Positions 27,014-36,431 are shown, numbered from the stretch's first letter. The stretch: 64,000 bases of DNA from Flavobacteriales bacterium UBA6693 (GCA_002454815.1 DKJL01000007.1:186001-250000); one strand, 5' to 3'. Numbers and translations are program-made. Notes: a model not told the origin generated them from the letters alone.

Positions 27014-28420
27014 ATGACCATATTTAATCTTTCCATGGAATGTTTTCCCGTCGCAAAAGTAGGCGGGTTGGCCGATGTCGTGGGCGCTTTGCCGAAGTAT
27101 CTCAACAAACTTACGGATGTGGAAGCCTGCGTTGTAATGCCCTGGTACAATAAACCTTATGTGCGTGAGCATAAGTTTGAAACGGTATTTGAAGGAACAA
27201 TTTACGAGGCGGATCAGGTTTTACAGGTCACGGTTTTGAAACAGCTCGAAAGTACCCTTGGTTTTAATTTGTTTTTGATAAAAATTCCAGGTTTGCTGGA
27301 TCGGGATAACCCCTATGGCTATTGGGACGAATCCCAGCAGTTTCTGGCTTTCCAACATTCGGTGCTTCATTGGCTAACGAGCGCCGGCATCCGGCCCGAT
27401 ATTTTTCATTGTCACGATTATCATACCGGGTTGGTTCCTTTTATGATTGAAAATTGTCCGGAATTTGGTTTTCTAAAAGGGGTGCGGACGATAGGCACGA
27501 TTCACAACGGTGAATATCAGGGGCAGATGAGCTGGGAAATGGCCGAGTTTTTTCCCTGGTTCCCGGTGGAAAGCGCCGGTTTGCTGGATTGGGATGGCCT
27601 GATCAATCCGCTGGCGAGCATGATTAAATGTTGCCACGCGTTCAATGCGGTTTCCGGTGGCTACCTGAATGAATTGTTTCAAAACTTCCGCGGCCTGGAA
27701 TCGCTCGTCCAGCACGAACATCAGAAAGCATTTGGCATTATCAACGGTATCGATACCGAAGTCTGGGATCCCGCGACCGATCCCTATCTTCCTTACCACT
27801 ATGATGTGGAAAACGCGCTTTCGGGCAAGCGGGATAATAAAGTAAAACTTTGCCACGATTACAGACTCAATCCAGATTTGCCGCTTTTCAGCTTTATCGG
27901 ACGGTTCGCCGGTGAAAAAGGTGCAGATTTGTTGCCCGATATCGTGGTGCAAAGTATTCAGGAAACATTCGGTGGTTTAAATATAATAATTTTAGGTTCG
28001 GGCGCTGGCGATATTGAGCAGCAGCTGGCGGGATTGGCAGAACAGTTTTCAAACTTCGCAGTGGATTTGGGTTACAAAGAATATTTGTCCCACGAGATTT
28101 ATGCCGCTTCCGACTTTCTGCTGATGCCGTCCCGTGTAGAGCCCTGCGGCCTGAACCAGATGTACGCCATGCGCTACGGCACCGTACCGATTGCCCGCTA
28201 TACCGGGGGCCTGCGCGACACAGTTGAGGATGTATCTACCGGCGGGAGCGGCTTGAATTTTGGTTCGGCCGAGGCGACCTCTGCGGTGCACGCCATTCAT
28301 CGGGCGCTGCATCTTTATCACCAACGCGATCGTATGGAACAACTGGTTACCGCCAACATGCAACACGATTTTTCCTGGGAACGTTCGACACAATCATACC
28401 TCGATCTGTACAACAGTTGA
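27014..28420 (+). CDS. glgA: Glycogen synthase (GT5)
   Basis: Extends alpha-1,4-glucan chains from an activated glucose. The 468-residue protein has the GT5 N-terminal KxGG motif (KVGGLADVVGALP, about 15-27), IGTIHNGEYQG and GIINGIDTEVWDP. In the GT-B C-terminal domain it has SFIGRFAGEKGADLL and the acidic signature PSRVEPCGLNQMYAMRYG. The KxGG motif marks a bacterial ADP-glucose-type synthase, yet some Bacteroidota enzymes use UDP-glucose, so the donor is not certain. It is second gene of the glgB-glgA unit. Mis-spaced or missing glgC suggests ADP-glucose is made from a locus elsewhere. Confidence 0.94.
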   Translation: MTIFNLSMECFPVAKVGGLADVVGALPKYLNKLTDVEACVVMPWYNKPYVREHKFETVFEGTIYEADQVLQVTVLKQLESTLGFNLFLIKIPGLLDRDNPYGYWDESQQFLAFQHSVLHWLTSAGIRPDIFHCHDYHTGLVPFMIENCPEFGFLKGVRTIGTIHNGEYQGQMSWEMAEFFPWFPVESAGLLDWDGLINPLASMIKCCHAFNAVSGGYLNELFQNFRGLESLVQHEHQKAFGIINGIDTEVWDPATDPYLPYHYDVENALSGKRDNKVKLCHDYRLNPDLPLFSFIGRFAGEKGADLLPDIVVQSIQETFGGLNIIILGSGAGDIEQQLAGLAEQFSNFAVDLGYKEYLSHEIYAASDFLLMPSRVEPCGLNQMYAMRYGTVPIARYTGGLRDTVEDVSTGGSGLNFGSAEATSAVHAIHRALHLYHQRDRMEQLVTANMQHDFSWERSTQSYLDLYNS

Positions 28421-28524
28421 AGTGCCGGCCCCATTTGCTTCCGTTTAAATTTAAAAATAATCGACAGCAACATATGTGCTGCTGATGGTATTAAAGTTGC
28501 AAACGGTTAGCAAAATAAAACACT

Positions 28525-29502
28525 ATGCACATTTCGCACATAAAAAAACTGGCTGCGGCTGTTTTTTTTATCGCACTCCTGCTCTCCGCTCTTCAATGTA
28601 AAAAAGAAGTCTCTGCCGATAACTCGGCCTTAATTGCAGATTCGATCAATACAGCCCGTGAACTTGCCTTGCAAAAAACGAAAGATTCTTTGATACAGGA
28701 TTCTATCGAAAAAAACCGCGTCACCTATCGCACGGTGATATTTAAAAAAAATAAAAAAGATTCTATATTAAAAGCGTTCAATAATGAATATTCACCAGAA
28801 GAAAGAGCAATTATCTATGCACTGAACCGGCTCGACAGTAAAAATAAATTTCGTGCAGATACTTTATCAGTTCCGGATAAATTTGATAAATCTTTGATGA
28901 TTTACACGCCGTTTCCACGAACGCTGGATCAGCTGAAAAAAGTCAATAAAATCGCTTTCTTTTCTTATCCAATTCAGGCGTATGCTCTATACGAAAACGG
29001 GAATCTGGTGAAATGGGGACCTACTAGCATGGGCAAAAAATCCGCGCAGACCAAGCGAGGGCTGATGTTTGCGAACTGGAAGAAAGAGCTTGCAATTTCG
29101 ACTGTCGACAGCGAATGGAAGTTGCCGTATAACTTTAATATCCACAACACGTTGGGCATCGGTTGGCACGAGTATGATCTGCCTGGTTATCCCGCATCAC
29201 ATTCCTGTCTGCGGCTGCTGCACGATGACGCAAAATTTCTTTATAACTGGGCTGACACCTGGACCTTAAATAAAGACGGGCAAACCCTAAAAGCCAACGG
29301 TACGCCGGTAATTGTTTTTGGTGATTACGCCTGGGGCGGGCGCAAACCCTGGAAATATTTGGAATCAGATTCGGCACTGACGGATATTTCAGAAAAAGAA
29401 ATGAACAGTATAATTGAACCGAACTTGGACAAAATTTTATCCGAACAGGAAAAAACGCAGACCGTGCGGAAAGCTCAGACGCTGTCTTCGGAAGCCATCT
29501 GA
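28525..29502 (+). CDS. L,D-transpeptidase (YkuD) lipoprotein
   Basis: Periplasmic enzyme forming or editing 3-3 crosslinks in peptidoglycan or attaching proteins to it. The 325-residue product starts with a lipoprotein-like signal (lipobox SALQC, Cys near 27). A Lys/Asp-rich linker follows, then a YkuD domain with the His of GIGWHEYDLPGYPASHS and the catalytic Cys228 in SHSCLRL. The classical motif is SHGC; a Ser replaces the Gly here. After the domain comes a helical tail of about 60 residues. Its 3' end overlaps the convergent 182-residue membrane protein gene by 28 bases. Confidence 0.9.
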   Translation: MHISHIKKLAAAVFFIALLLSALQCKKEVSADNSALIADSINTARELALQKTKDSLIQDSIEKNRVTYRTVIFKKNKKDSILKAFNNEYSPEERAIIYALNRLDSKNKFRADTLSVPDKFDKSLMIYTPFPRTLDQLKKVNKIAFFSYPIQAYALYENGNLVKWGPTSMGKKSAQTKRGLMFANWKKELAISTVDSEWKLPYNFNIHNTLGIGWHEYDLPGYPASHSCLRLLHDDAKFLYNWADTWTLNKDGQTLKANGTPVIVFGDYAWGGRKPWKYLESDSALTDISEKEMNSIIEPNLDKILSEQEKTQTVRKAQTLSSEAI

Positions 29503-30023
29503 TGATGCTCAAAGTGAAGAATGGAGCGCTCAGCAAAATTTCTGAGCCTCTGCATTTCGCCTTTCGCCTTATGACGGCCAAGGCGCGCGGTGATAAAAGT
29601 AAGCAGCAGACAAGCGATCATCACAAAAGAAAAAGGCAGCGCCCAGCCAAAGTCATTGCTGCCGATTTGCCGTTCCACGTACCAAAGCGTAATGCCTATC
29701 ATCCAGAGAATACCGAAGATGAAATTTAGAAACATAAAAAAAGTCCAGACTGCGGAAGAGGGTCCGAAGACCCCCCGAATAACCGTCTTTTGCTTTTCCT
29801 CATCCAGTTCGGTGCGCAGCGCAAGCGTCGGTTTCCAGTAATGATTGTGATCCGTTTGTACCGTAATAAGCGCCGTTTCGGAGTTGATATTTCCATTGTA
29901 TTCATCCGTTTGATTAACGAGTTCCTTAAGCTTTTCGGTGTAATCGGTGCGGGATACGGTGGTGTAAATTTTAAAGCGCGGCCGCGAACGTATTTCGTCG
30001 ATAATACTTTGTTCAATTTTCAT
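29475..30023 (-). CDS. Membrane protein of unknown function, coupled to a protease gene
   Basis: A 182-residue protein with a cytoplasmic-looking N-terminal domain (about 1-85: IIDEIRSRPRFKIYTTVSRTDY, with several strands). Two transmembrane helices follow (about 92-113 and 123-145), then a basic tail (RLGRHKAKGEMQRLRNF). I do not recognise a named family. Its ATG overlaps the last codons of the retropepsin/PDZ protease gene by 11 bases on the same strand, so the two are probably translated together. Confidence 0.7.
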   Translation of the reverse strand: MKIEQSIIDEIRSRPRFKIYTTVSRTDYTEKLKELVNQTDEYNGNINSETALITVQTDHNHYWKPTLALRTELDEEKQKTVIRGVFGPSSAVWTFFMFLNFIFGILWMIGITLWYVERQIGSNDFGWALPFSFVMIACLLLTFITARLGRHKAKGEMQRLRNFAERSILHFEHHQMASEDSV

Positions 30024-31341
30024 TTGGGTAAGGTATTGGGTCTTTTAATTTCATTTGTAGCTGAATAATTCTGCCGTCACGTTCTATTAGCAGCGAAACC
30101 GGTGTGCCGTCGGGACCGCGTAAAAGATGATTGATTTTTTCCAGCGTCAGTTCACCCGCCCTTTTTTTATTTACCGAGATCAGGCGGTCGCCACGTCGGA
30201 TTCCTGCCACGCTGCATGGAGAATTTTCTCGACAGGAGGCGACTGAAAACTGCGGCTTCAGCACAAATTTATAACGAAATTCCTGTTCTGCTTTATATAG
30301 CGGGATTTCGGAATCATCGGTTCGTCGTGTTTCAATTTTTACCAGATCCTGTGCCCACTGCATTCCGTCGTGCTGCACCGCCATGCCACTGCCGTTAAAG
30401 AGAAAGGCTTCGCGTAGATCGCCATTGGGCCTCAGAAAAACAGTGGCATTCTGATAGTCGAAAATCAAACGGAAACGCCGCAGAATTTCGTTACCGATCG
30501 AGCCTTTTCGTTCGGGTGCCAAAGTAACGCTGCGTATAGAAGAAGTTTCGGGAATGGCGACTATGGGTGTTTTAAATTCATAATCAGCTAAAGTTATTTT
30601 TTTTATCCGTGCGCGCTCACCGTATATGTCGCCGCTGAAACCCCGCCCAAGATAATCTGTAATTCCTTTCAGCATAATAGAGTCGTCTTTCAGGGCTTGC
30701 GGGAAAAGCCACACGGCATCGCTGTTCCCAAGATCCAGTAACATCTTTGCAGGCTGTCTTTTTTTCTGTATTTCAACCTCGGTCATTACATAAGGTTTGT
30801 TGGCCGTAAAAGTCAGCGGCAGTTTAACAAAGTTCCGGACGCGTTTTTTCTTAAATTTCTCCGGACTTAAAAAGGTCATTTTTTTTGATTTAAAATTAAT
30901 ATCGACCACATTATTTTTGAAAAGTTGGTACCCGATAATGCCGTTAACGGGGATGCCGACGTGAGAAGAAAAATTGATGTTTTCATCCAGAATGATATAA
31001 ATAGAGTGGTGCGCGTCGCTTAGAAATTTGCCGATGGAAACGATGTTGTCGGTAGAATGCAAACCTACCACGTCAGCGTTTTCTCCCAAACCGGAAAATT
31101 TTATTTTTTCTACTTTATTGAAACTGATTTCTTTGTCGTCCAGGCTGAACAAGATGGTTTCGCTGACGCCGGAGTCCACCAGAAAGGTAAGGTCAACGCC
31201 ATTTACCTTCAGTTTAATAAAAATAAGATTGTTGATCAACTGAAATGGAATGACCGCTTTCGGTCTTTGCACAAGGGTGAGCCCACTTTGCGAAAAACCA
31301 AAAACAAAGGAAAACAGCAATAATGTCAATGCACATTTCAT
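30013..31341 (-). CDS. Retropepsin-like aspartic protease with C-terminal PDZ domain
   Basis: The product is 442 residues from the ATG at 31341, which gives a signal peptide (MKCALTLLLF, cleavage near FSQ). The upstream in-frame ATGs at 31356 and 31395 only add residues before the signal. A clan AA domain follows: the first Asp in VDSGVSET (about Asp56) and a second half with LDLGNS (about Asp203), so both halves of a pepsin-like pair may lie in one chain. A PDZ domain is at about 355-430 (GIRRGDRLISVN). It is probably periplasmic or surface exposed. Activity and substrate are unproven. It is followed by an 11-base overlap with the membrane protein gene. Confidence 0.82.
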   Translation of the reverse strand: MKCALTLLLFSFVFGFSQSGLTLVQRPKAVIPFQLINNLIFIKLKVNGVDLTFLVDSGVSETILFSLDDKEISFNKVEKIKFSGLGENADVVGLHSTDNIVSIGKFLSDAHHSIYIILDENINFSSHVGIPVNGIIGYQLFKNNVVDINFKSKKMTFLSPEKFKKKRVRNFVKLPLTFTANKPYVMTEVEIQKKRQPAKMLLDLGNSDAVWLFPQALKDDSIMLKGITDYLGRGFSGDIYGERARIKKITLADYEFKTPIVAIPETSSIRSVTLAPERKGSIGNEILRRFRLIFDYQNATVFLRPNGDLREAFLFNGSGMAVQHDGMQWAQDLVKIETRRTDDSEIPLYKAEQEFRYKFVLKPQFSVASCRENSPCSVAGIRRGDRLISVNKKRAGELTLEKINHLLRGPDGTPVSLLIERDGRIIQLQMKLKDPIPYPNEN

Positions 31342-31396
31342 TTCTTGAAGGTACATTTTTTTAGGTTTAATTGTAATGAGGAAAAATAATGACAAA

Positions 31397-31445
31397 CGAA
31401 CTTGTCCCGGCAGCTTTGTAAAATATAGGAACTTTCACAAGTTCG
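31397..31445. repeat. Inverted repeat in the divergent control region of protease and aminotransferase genes
   Basis: Perfect 9-bp arms CGAACTTGT (31397-31405) and ACAAGTTCG (31437-31445), 31 bases apart. It lies 55 bases upstream of the protease start and 66 bases before the aminotransferase -7 box. It could be a repressor site (two half-sites on one DNA face) or a hairpin. Confidence 0.4.
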
Positions 31446-31511
31446 GTTTTATTTAAGTTCAACAAAGAATAGACAAGGTCAGCTTTCTTTTTCTCGAAAA
31501 TTAAATTTTGC

Positions 31512-31519
31512 TAAATTTG
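31512..31519 (+). promoter_or_regulatory. -7 box of the aminotransferase-galE operon
   Basis: TAAATTTG, 14 bases before the ATG at 31534. No TTG at the standard -33 distance. Confidence 0.5.
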
Positions 31520-31533
31520 AGGAAATATTAAAT

Positions 31534-32664
31534 ATGAGAAAGATTCAAATGGTTGACCTTCAAAGTCAATATTATAAGATAAAACCTGATGTTGACAATG
31601 CCATGCTGAATGTTCTGAATTCGGCAGCTTTTATTAACGGCCCCGAGGTAAAGTTTTTTCAGAGCGAGCTCGAAGCGTATTTAGACGTAAAACACGTGAT
31701 CCCGTGCGCCAACGGAACCGATGCGCTGCAAATTGCCCTCATGGCGCTGGATCTGAAAGAAGGCGATGAGGTGATCACGGCAGATTTTACTTTCGCGGCA
31801 ACGGTAGAAGTCATCCATTTGCTGAAGCTGAAAGCTGTTTTGGTCGATGTCGATTATGATACTTTCACGATGGACACTGAGAAGCTTAAGGCGGCCATTA
31901 CTCCCAAAACAAAAGCAATTATTCCCGTTCATCTGTTCGGGCAGTGCGCCAATATGGAAGAGATTCTTGCCATTGCCAAAGCGCACAATCTTTATGTAAT
32001 AGAAGATAATGCACAGGCAATCGGGGCTGAATTTACCTTTGCAGATGGAACGGTAAAAAAATCCGGAACGATGGGGATTATCGGAACTACTTCTTTTTTT
32101 CCTTCGAAAAACCTGGGTTGTTACGGTGACGGCGGCGCTCTTTTTACCGATGATGATGATCTGGCGCATCGGCTGCGAGGAATCGTGAACCACGGAATGT
32201 ACGAGCGTTATTATCATGATGAGGTCGGAGTAAATTCTCGTCTGGACAGTATTCAGGCCGCGGTGCTCCGAAAAAAACTTCCGTTGCTCGACACTTATAA
32301 CGACGCGCGCAGAAAAGCAGCCGACTTTTATGATGAAGCTTTCGCCGGTTGTGAGCAGATTATTACGCCCGCGCGAGCAGCATATTCTACACACGTTTTT
32401 CACCAATACACGCTTCGCATTACCAATGGTAAACGTTCGGAATTGCAGCAGTTTCTGGCGGAAAAGGAAATTCCCGCCATGATTTATTATCCCGTTGCTT
32501 TGCGCAAGCAAAAGGCTTACTTTCAGGACAGTAATGATGCCGATTTCGAAAATACCGACCGACTGCTTGAAGAGGTAATTTCTCTGCCGATGCACACCGA
32601 ACTTGATGAGGAGCAACTGAAATTTATTTCTGAGGCGGTGCTGGAATTTATAAATAAAAATTAA
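31534..32664 (+). CDS. DegT/DnrJ/EryC1/StrS-family sugar aminotransferase
   Basis: PLP enzyme that aminates a keto-sugar nucleotide for surface polysaccharide. The 376-residue product shows VIPCANGTDALQIAL (about 54-68), DFTFAATVEV, VIEDNAQAIGA and the PLP lysine in FFPSKNLGCYGDGGA. NHG and the C-terminal ASTHVFHQY-like segment of the family follow. It resembles the WbpE/WlbC branch acting on UDP-3-keto sugars, but the substrate is inference. It is seven bases upstream of galE, so the two genes likely act in the same nucleotide-sugar route. Confidence 0.88.
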   Translation: MRKIQMVDLQSQYYKIKPDVDNAMLNVLNSAAFINGPEVKFFQSELEAYLDVKHVIPCANGTDALQIALMALDLKEGDEVITADFTFAATVEVIHLLKLKAVLVDVDYDTFTMDTEKLKAAITPKTKAIIPVHLFGQCANMEEILAIAKAHNLYVIEDNAQAIGAEFTFADGTVKKSGTMGIIGTTSFFPSKNLGCYGDGGALFTDDDDLAHRLRGIVNHGMYERYYHDEVGVNSRLDSIQAAVLRKKLPLLDTYNDARRKAADFYDEAFAGCEQIITPARAAYSTHVFHQYTLRITNGKRSELQQFLAEKEIPAMIYYPVALRKQKAYFQDSNDADFENTDRLLEEVISLPMHTELDEEQLKFISEAVLEFINKN

Positions 32665-32671
32665 AAAAGTA

Positions 32672-33691
32672 ATGAAGACGATACTTGTCACCGGAGGCCT
32701 TGGCTATATCGGTTCGCATACGGTTGTGGAACTTTTGCAAAATGATTTTGAAGTTATTATCGTGGATGATCTTTCCAATTCCGAAAGATTTATACTCGAC
32801 AATATTGAGCAGGTTGCCGGCAAACGGCCAATTTTTTACCCGTTTGATTTAAAACGCCGCGAATTGCTCTCACAGCTTTTTGATGCGCACCAGATTGATG
32901 GCTGTATTAATTTTGCCGCATTCAAAGCGGTCGGCGAAAGTCAGGAAAAACCGCTCGATTATTATGAGAACAATCTGTTTTCTTTAATTAATATCCTCCA
33001 GGAATTTAAAGCAAGAAATATTTCTAATTTTATCTTCAGTTCTTCCTGCACGGTTTATGGCCAGGCTGATGAGATGCCGATCGACGAAGATACACCGCTG
33101 AAAACACCGGAAAGTTCTTATGGCAAAACCAAGCAAATGGGCGAAGAAATTTTGAAGGATTTTGCAACTGCCCACAAAAAGAAAGTTTCCCTGCTTCGGT
33201 ATTTTAATCCGATAGGTTCGCATCCGACAGCTTTATTGGGCGAATTGCCGCTCGGTATTCCCAATAATCTGGTGCCATATGTAACTCAGACGGCTTCGGG
33301 AATCCGCGAAAAACTGTCGATCTGGGGCGACGATTATCCGACTGCCGACGGTACGGCGATACGGGATTATATTTATGTCGTTGATTTGGCAAAAGCACAT
33401 GTTAAAGCATTGCAGAAACTGTTGGCAGTTTCTTCCGAGACGGTAATTGATATTTATAATCTCGGCACAGGGCAGGGTTCTTCAGTTTTGGAAGTGGTGC
33501 AGTCTTTCGAGCGCGCCAACCATGTTGCGGTTCCGTACCAAATCTGCGAACGCCGTGCAGGCGATATCACCATTGCTTATGCTAATGCAGAAAAAGCAGA
33601 AAAGGAACTGGGCTGGAAAGCAGCGACACCGCTGGAAGAAGCATTGCGCACCACCTGGGAGTGGCAGAAATATCTTGAACAGCGCGCTTAA
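32672..33691 (+). CDS. galE: UDP-glucose 4-epimerase
   Basis: Interconverts UDP-glucose and UDP-galactose, or the N-acetyl forms, with bound NAD. The 339-residue extended SDR protein has the NAD motif GGLGYIGSHT at about 8-17 and VDDLSNS. It also carries the catalytic SSSCTVYG and YGKTK, and the substrate-side YFNPIGSHP. Length and motifs fit GalE. It is co-transcribed with the aminotransferase gene. The bidirectional terminator at 33705-33736 ends the unit. Confidence 0.95.
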   Translation: MKTILVTGGLGYIGSHTVVELLQNDFEVIIVDDLSNSERFILDNIEQVAGKRPIFYPFDLKRRELLSQLFDAHQIDGCINFAAFKAVGESQEKPLDYYENNLFSLINILQEFKARNISNFIFSSSCTVYGQADEMPIDEDTPLKTPESSYGKTKQMGEEILKDFATAHKKKVSLLRYFNPIGSHPTALLGELPLGIPNNLVPYVTQTASGIREKLSIWGDDYPTADGTAIRDYIYVVDLAKAHVKALQKLLAVSSETVIDIYNLGTGQGSSVLEVVQSFERANHVAVPYQICERRAGDITIAYANAEKAEKELGWKAATPLEEALRTTWEWQKYLEQRA

Positions 33692-33704
33692 TAAGTAAAA
33701 AAGC

Positions 33705-33736
33705 AAAAATCCTGAAAAATAATTTTCAGGATTTTT
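33705..33736. terminator. Bidirectional terminator between galE and the TonB-type receptor gene
   Basis: Perfect 14-bp stem (33705-33718 with 33723-33736), loop ATAA. The A-rich start and T-rich end make it work in both directions for the convergent genes. Confidence 0.9.
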
Positions 33737-33791
33737 ATTTAAATGTAATCGTTAGATTCCAGTTTGCATCGTCTAACATCTAACCTCGAAA

Positions 33792-36287
33792 TTACATCGG
33801 TGGGCCCTGGTCGTCGCCACCCTGGTCATTGGCGTTGATATCTTTCTTACGTTTTGGTGCATCTACTTTCTCACCCTGTTTGAAGCGGTAAGTAAGCGCC
33901 AGATTGAAAGTTCGCGGGCTCCAGCGCATATAAGATTCTTTCTCGTAGCTAGGGCCAAAACTGGTTGTTTCTCTGCCACGGGTGCCCAGGATATCCTGCA
34001 CGTTAAAAGCTAATGTTCCGTTGCCGCCTAGGATGGTTTTGTTGGCTCCAAAATTCAGCACATACATGTCTTTACTTTCGCTGGAGGCGGTTTTTTGTCC
34101 GCCGCGGTAAAAGCCCTGAAGCTGCATGCTGAATGTTTTGTCAACTTTGAAACTGTTGGTCAGGCGCACTCTGCTGGAAAAACCGGATCCGTCGAATGAC
34201 AGTGGATTTGTCATACGGTTGGCATCAAAAAATTCACCTTTGGAATCGTAACCGAACAGATCGACGCTTGCCATAATTTTATACCACGAAAACAGATCTG
34301 CAGTTAAGTTTAAATCCAATCCATATTGCTTTTCCTGGCCAACGTTATACGGTGTTGTAATCAAAACGTTCGGATCACTTAAATCCCGAAGAAGTACAAA
34401 CTTCACATCGTCTGTCGTAGAACGGTAATAAACCGTCGGATTGATGGTGAATTTTCTTTTCTGGATTGCATAGCCGAGCTCGAATGAATCGATGTAAGAA
34501 GGGTCGAGATCTTCGTTACCGCGGAAGAGGTTTTGGCGGTTGGCCAATGAAGTCGGGTAAGGAATCAGGAACCAGGAACGTGGTCGGTTAATCCTTCTGG
34601 AATAATTCAGCAATAATTGGTTGTTGGAAGCGCCGACGTCATAGCTTAAGAATGCACTGGGGAAAAAGCCGGTGTATTCTTTTTCTTTATTGGAACTGTT
34701 TCCGCTGAAACTCAGATATTGAATATTGATGTTCGAGTTTTCGGCACGTAAGCCCAGCTGATAGCCGAGTTTGTCGATCTTGCTTTTGAACTGTACATAC
34801 GCTGCATTGATGGTTTCATCATAAACCGTATTACCACTGTAGCCATTCACGACGTCGTAATTCAGGTTTAAATCAGTTTCCCGGTTCAGGAAATCATAAT
34901 CGTTCACGTTATTATCGATTCGGTAACCTGCTTCAAATTTAGAAATTTCTCCGATCGGCAACTCATAATCGATCTTTCCGATCACCGTTTTATTCACCGT
35001 GTGGTTGTCGCCCAGCGTGCCGTATTCGAAAGTTGACTGGTCAAATTCGCGCGAATCTTCGTTCGATTCGTTATCGCTTTTTTGAAGGCTGAGGGAAAGG
35101 TAGATATTATGACCGTTGTCATTAAATTTATGATCGAGACCTAAATCACCCTGCAATGAAAGATTACTGCTGTTGCCCAGTGCCGTCGTTTGCGTGTAAG
35201 AAGTTAAATTTCTTGCTGCATCGTAATAAAAATTATCGACTTTATTGTTGCTTTCGCCACTGTAGTTTCTCACCATCCCCGACATATTAACGGAAGTTTT
35301 GTCCGTCAGATCTACGTTAAAGCCGGCCGTAGCGTTGTAGAAATTATTTTCGTTTTTGCTGCGCGAATTCTGTTCAAAATAACGTGTTGTCGCCAGGGTC
35401 GTCTCGTCGAAGAATCGCGTATCGCTGTCGCTTTTGCCTTCGTTCTCACGGTAGCCGCCGCCGCCATTTACGTACCACGTCCAGCTTCCTTTTTTCCAGC
35501 TCAGGTTAGTGTTAAGGTTGGTGCTTGGCAAATAACCCACACTTCCGGTAACACTACCGTTGAAGCCCATGCCTTTGGTTTTCTTTAAAATAATATTTAA
35601 AATTCCCGCCGTTCCGCTCGCTTCAAATTTAGAGGAAGGATTGGTAATCACTTCGATACGCTCAATCTGGTCAGCAGGGATGGACTGCAGGGCATTCGCG
35701 CCACTGTCGATGCCAAGCAGCGAGGAAGGTTTTCCGTTAATCAGAAACTTTACATTGGTATTTCCGCGCATGGATACCGTGCCGTCTGTTTCTACCGATA
35801 CTGAAGGAACGTTGGTAAGAACGTCCTGCAGATTGCCGCCTTTACTGATGATATCGGTAGAAGGATCATATACTTTTTTATCGAGCTCCACGCGGTAAGG
35901 CTTCACGGCGCTGGCTGTAATAGTAACGCCCTGAATGTCTTGCGTACGTCCGTTGGTTGCAGAACCTTCGCTTTCTACCGTGATGCTGCCAAGATTTCCG
36001 CCTGCAGTAATTTGTTGATTCGTCGTTGATTTTTTGTAATCGATGGCTTCGACAATAATGTCGTACATGCCCGGGACGAGGCTCAATGTGTACAGGCCTT
36101 TTTCGTCGGTAAGAACGGCGTCGCTGTACATTTTGTTGGCTTTGTTGCTGAAGGTTACCGACGCATAAGGCACGGCATTACTTTGTTTGTCGACGATTTT
36201 CCCGCTCACATTTACTTTCTGTTGCGCAAATGCCAGGCTGGCGGCACCGAGCACGAAAGTCAGGCCCAAGGTCCTTTTCCTGATCAT
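33792..36287 (-). CDS. TonB-dependent receptor-like outer-membrane beta-barrel protein
   Basis: The product is 831 residues from the ATG at 36287, which gives a signal peptide (MIRKRTLGLTF, cleavage near AFAQQ). The ATG at 36314 adds nine residues before the signal. A carboxypeptidase-regulatory-like domain (about 15-95) is followed by a plug (about 125-230, with LQDVLTNVPSVSVETDGTVS) and a barrel of the 'outer membrane protein beta-barrel family' type (PF14905). The C-terminus is unusual: after the last strand (LALTYRFKQG) comes a hydrophilic tail of about 25 residues rich in Lys, Asp and Gly. No SusD-like partner is present. The transported substrate is unknown. Confidence 0.87.
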   Translation of the reverse strand: MIRKRTLGLTFVLGAASLAFAQQKVNVSGKIVDKQSNAVPYASVTFSNKANKMYSDAVLTDEKGLYTLSLVPGMYDIIVEAIDYKKSTTNQQITAGGNLGSITVESEGSATNGRTQDIQGVTITASAVKPYRVELDKKVYDPSTDIISKGGNLQDVLTNVPSVSVETDGTVSMRGNTNVKFLINGKPSSLLGIDSGANALQSIPADQIERIEVITNPSSKFEASGTAGILNIILKKTKGMGFNGSVTGSVGYLPSTNLNTNLSWKKGSWTWYVNGGGGYRENEGKSDSDTRFFDETTLATTRYFEQNSRSKNENNFYNATAGFNVDLTDKTSVNMSGMVRNYSGESNNKVDNFYYDAARNLTSYTQTTALGNSSNLSLQGDLGLDHKFNDNGHNIYLSLSLQKSDNESNEDSREFDQSTFEYGTLGDNHTVNKTVIGKIDYELPIGEISKFEAGYRIDNNVNDYDFLNRETDLNLNYDVVNGYSGNTVYDETINAAYVQFKSKIDKLGYQLGLRAENSNINIQYLSFSGNSSNKEKEYTGFFPSAFLSYDVGASNNQLLLNYSRRINRPRSWFLIPYPTSLANRQNLFRGNEDLDPSYIDSFELGYAIQKRKFTINPTVYYRSTTDDVKFVLLRDLSDPNVLITTPYNVGQEKQYGLDLNLTADLFSWYKIMASVDLFGYDSKGEFFDANRMTNPLSFDGSGFSSRVRLTNSFKVDKTFSMQLQGFYRGGQKTASSESKDMYVLNFGANKTILGGNGTLAFNVQDILGTRGRETTSFGPSYEKESYMRWSPRTFNLALTYRFKQGEKVDAPKRKKDINANDQGGDDQGPPM

Positions 36288-36431
36288 CGATGAAATCTCA
36301 ATTCTGTTCCTCATATTTTTAGTTTAAACTATACAGATTACTTTTTAACCTTAAAGTTAAATGGTGTTTTGTCTTAAATCCCGCTGAGCAGTGCGTTTAC
36401 AATATTTGTTTAATGAAAGTACCCGCAGTCA

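Noticed and set aside
31681..32691. A 336-codon open frame on the minus strand, opposite the sugar aminotransferase
   Set aside because: It lies wholly antisense to a gene with clear PLP-enzyme motifs, has no family resemblance and no promoter; it comes from codon bias on the coding strand.
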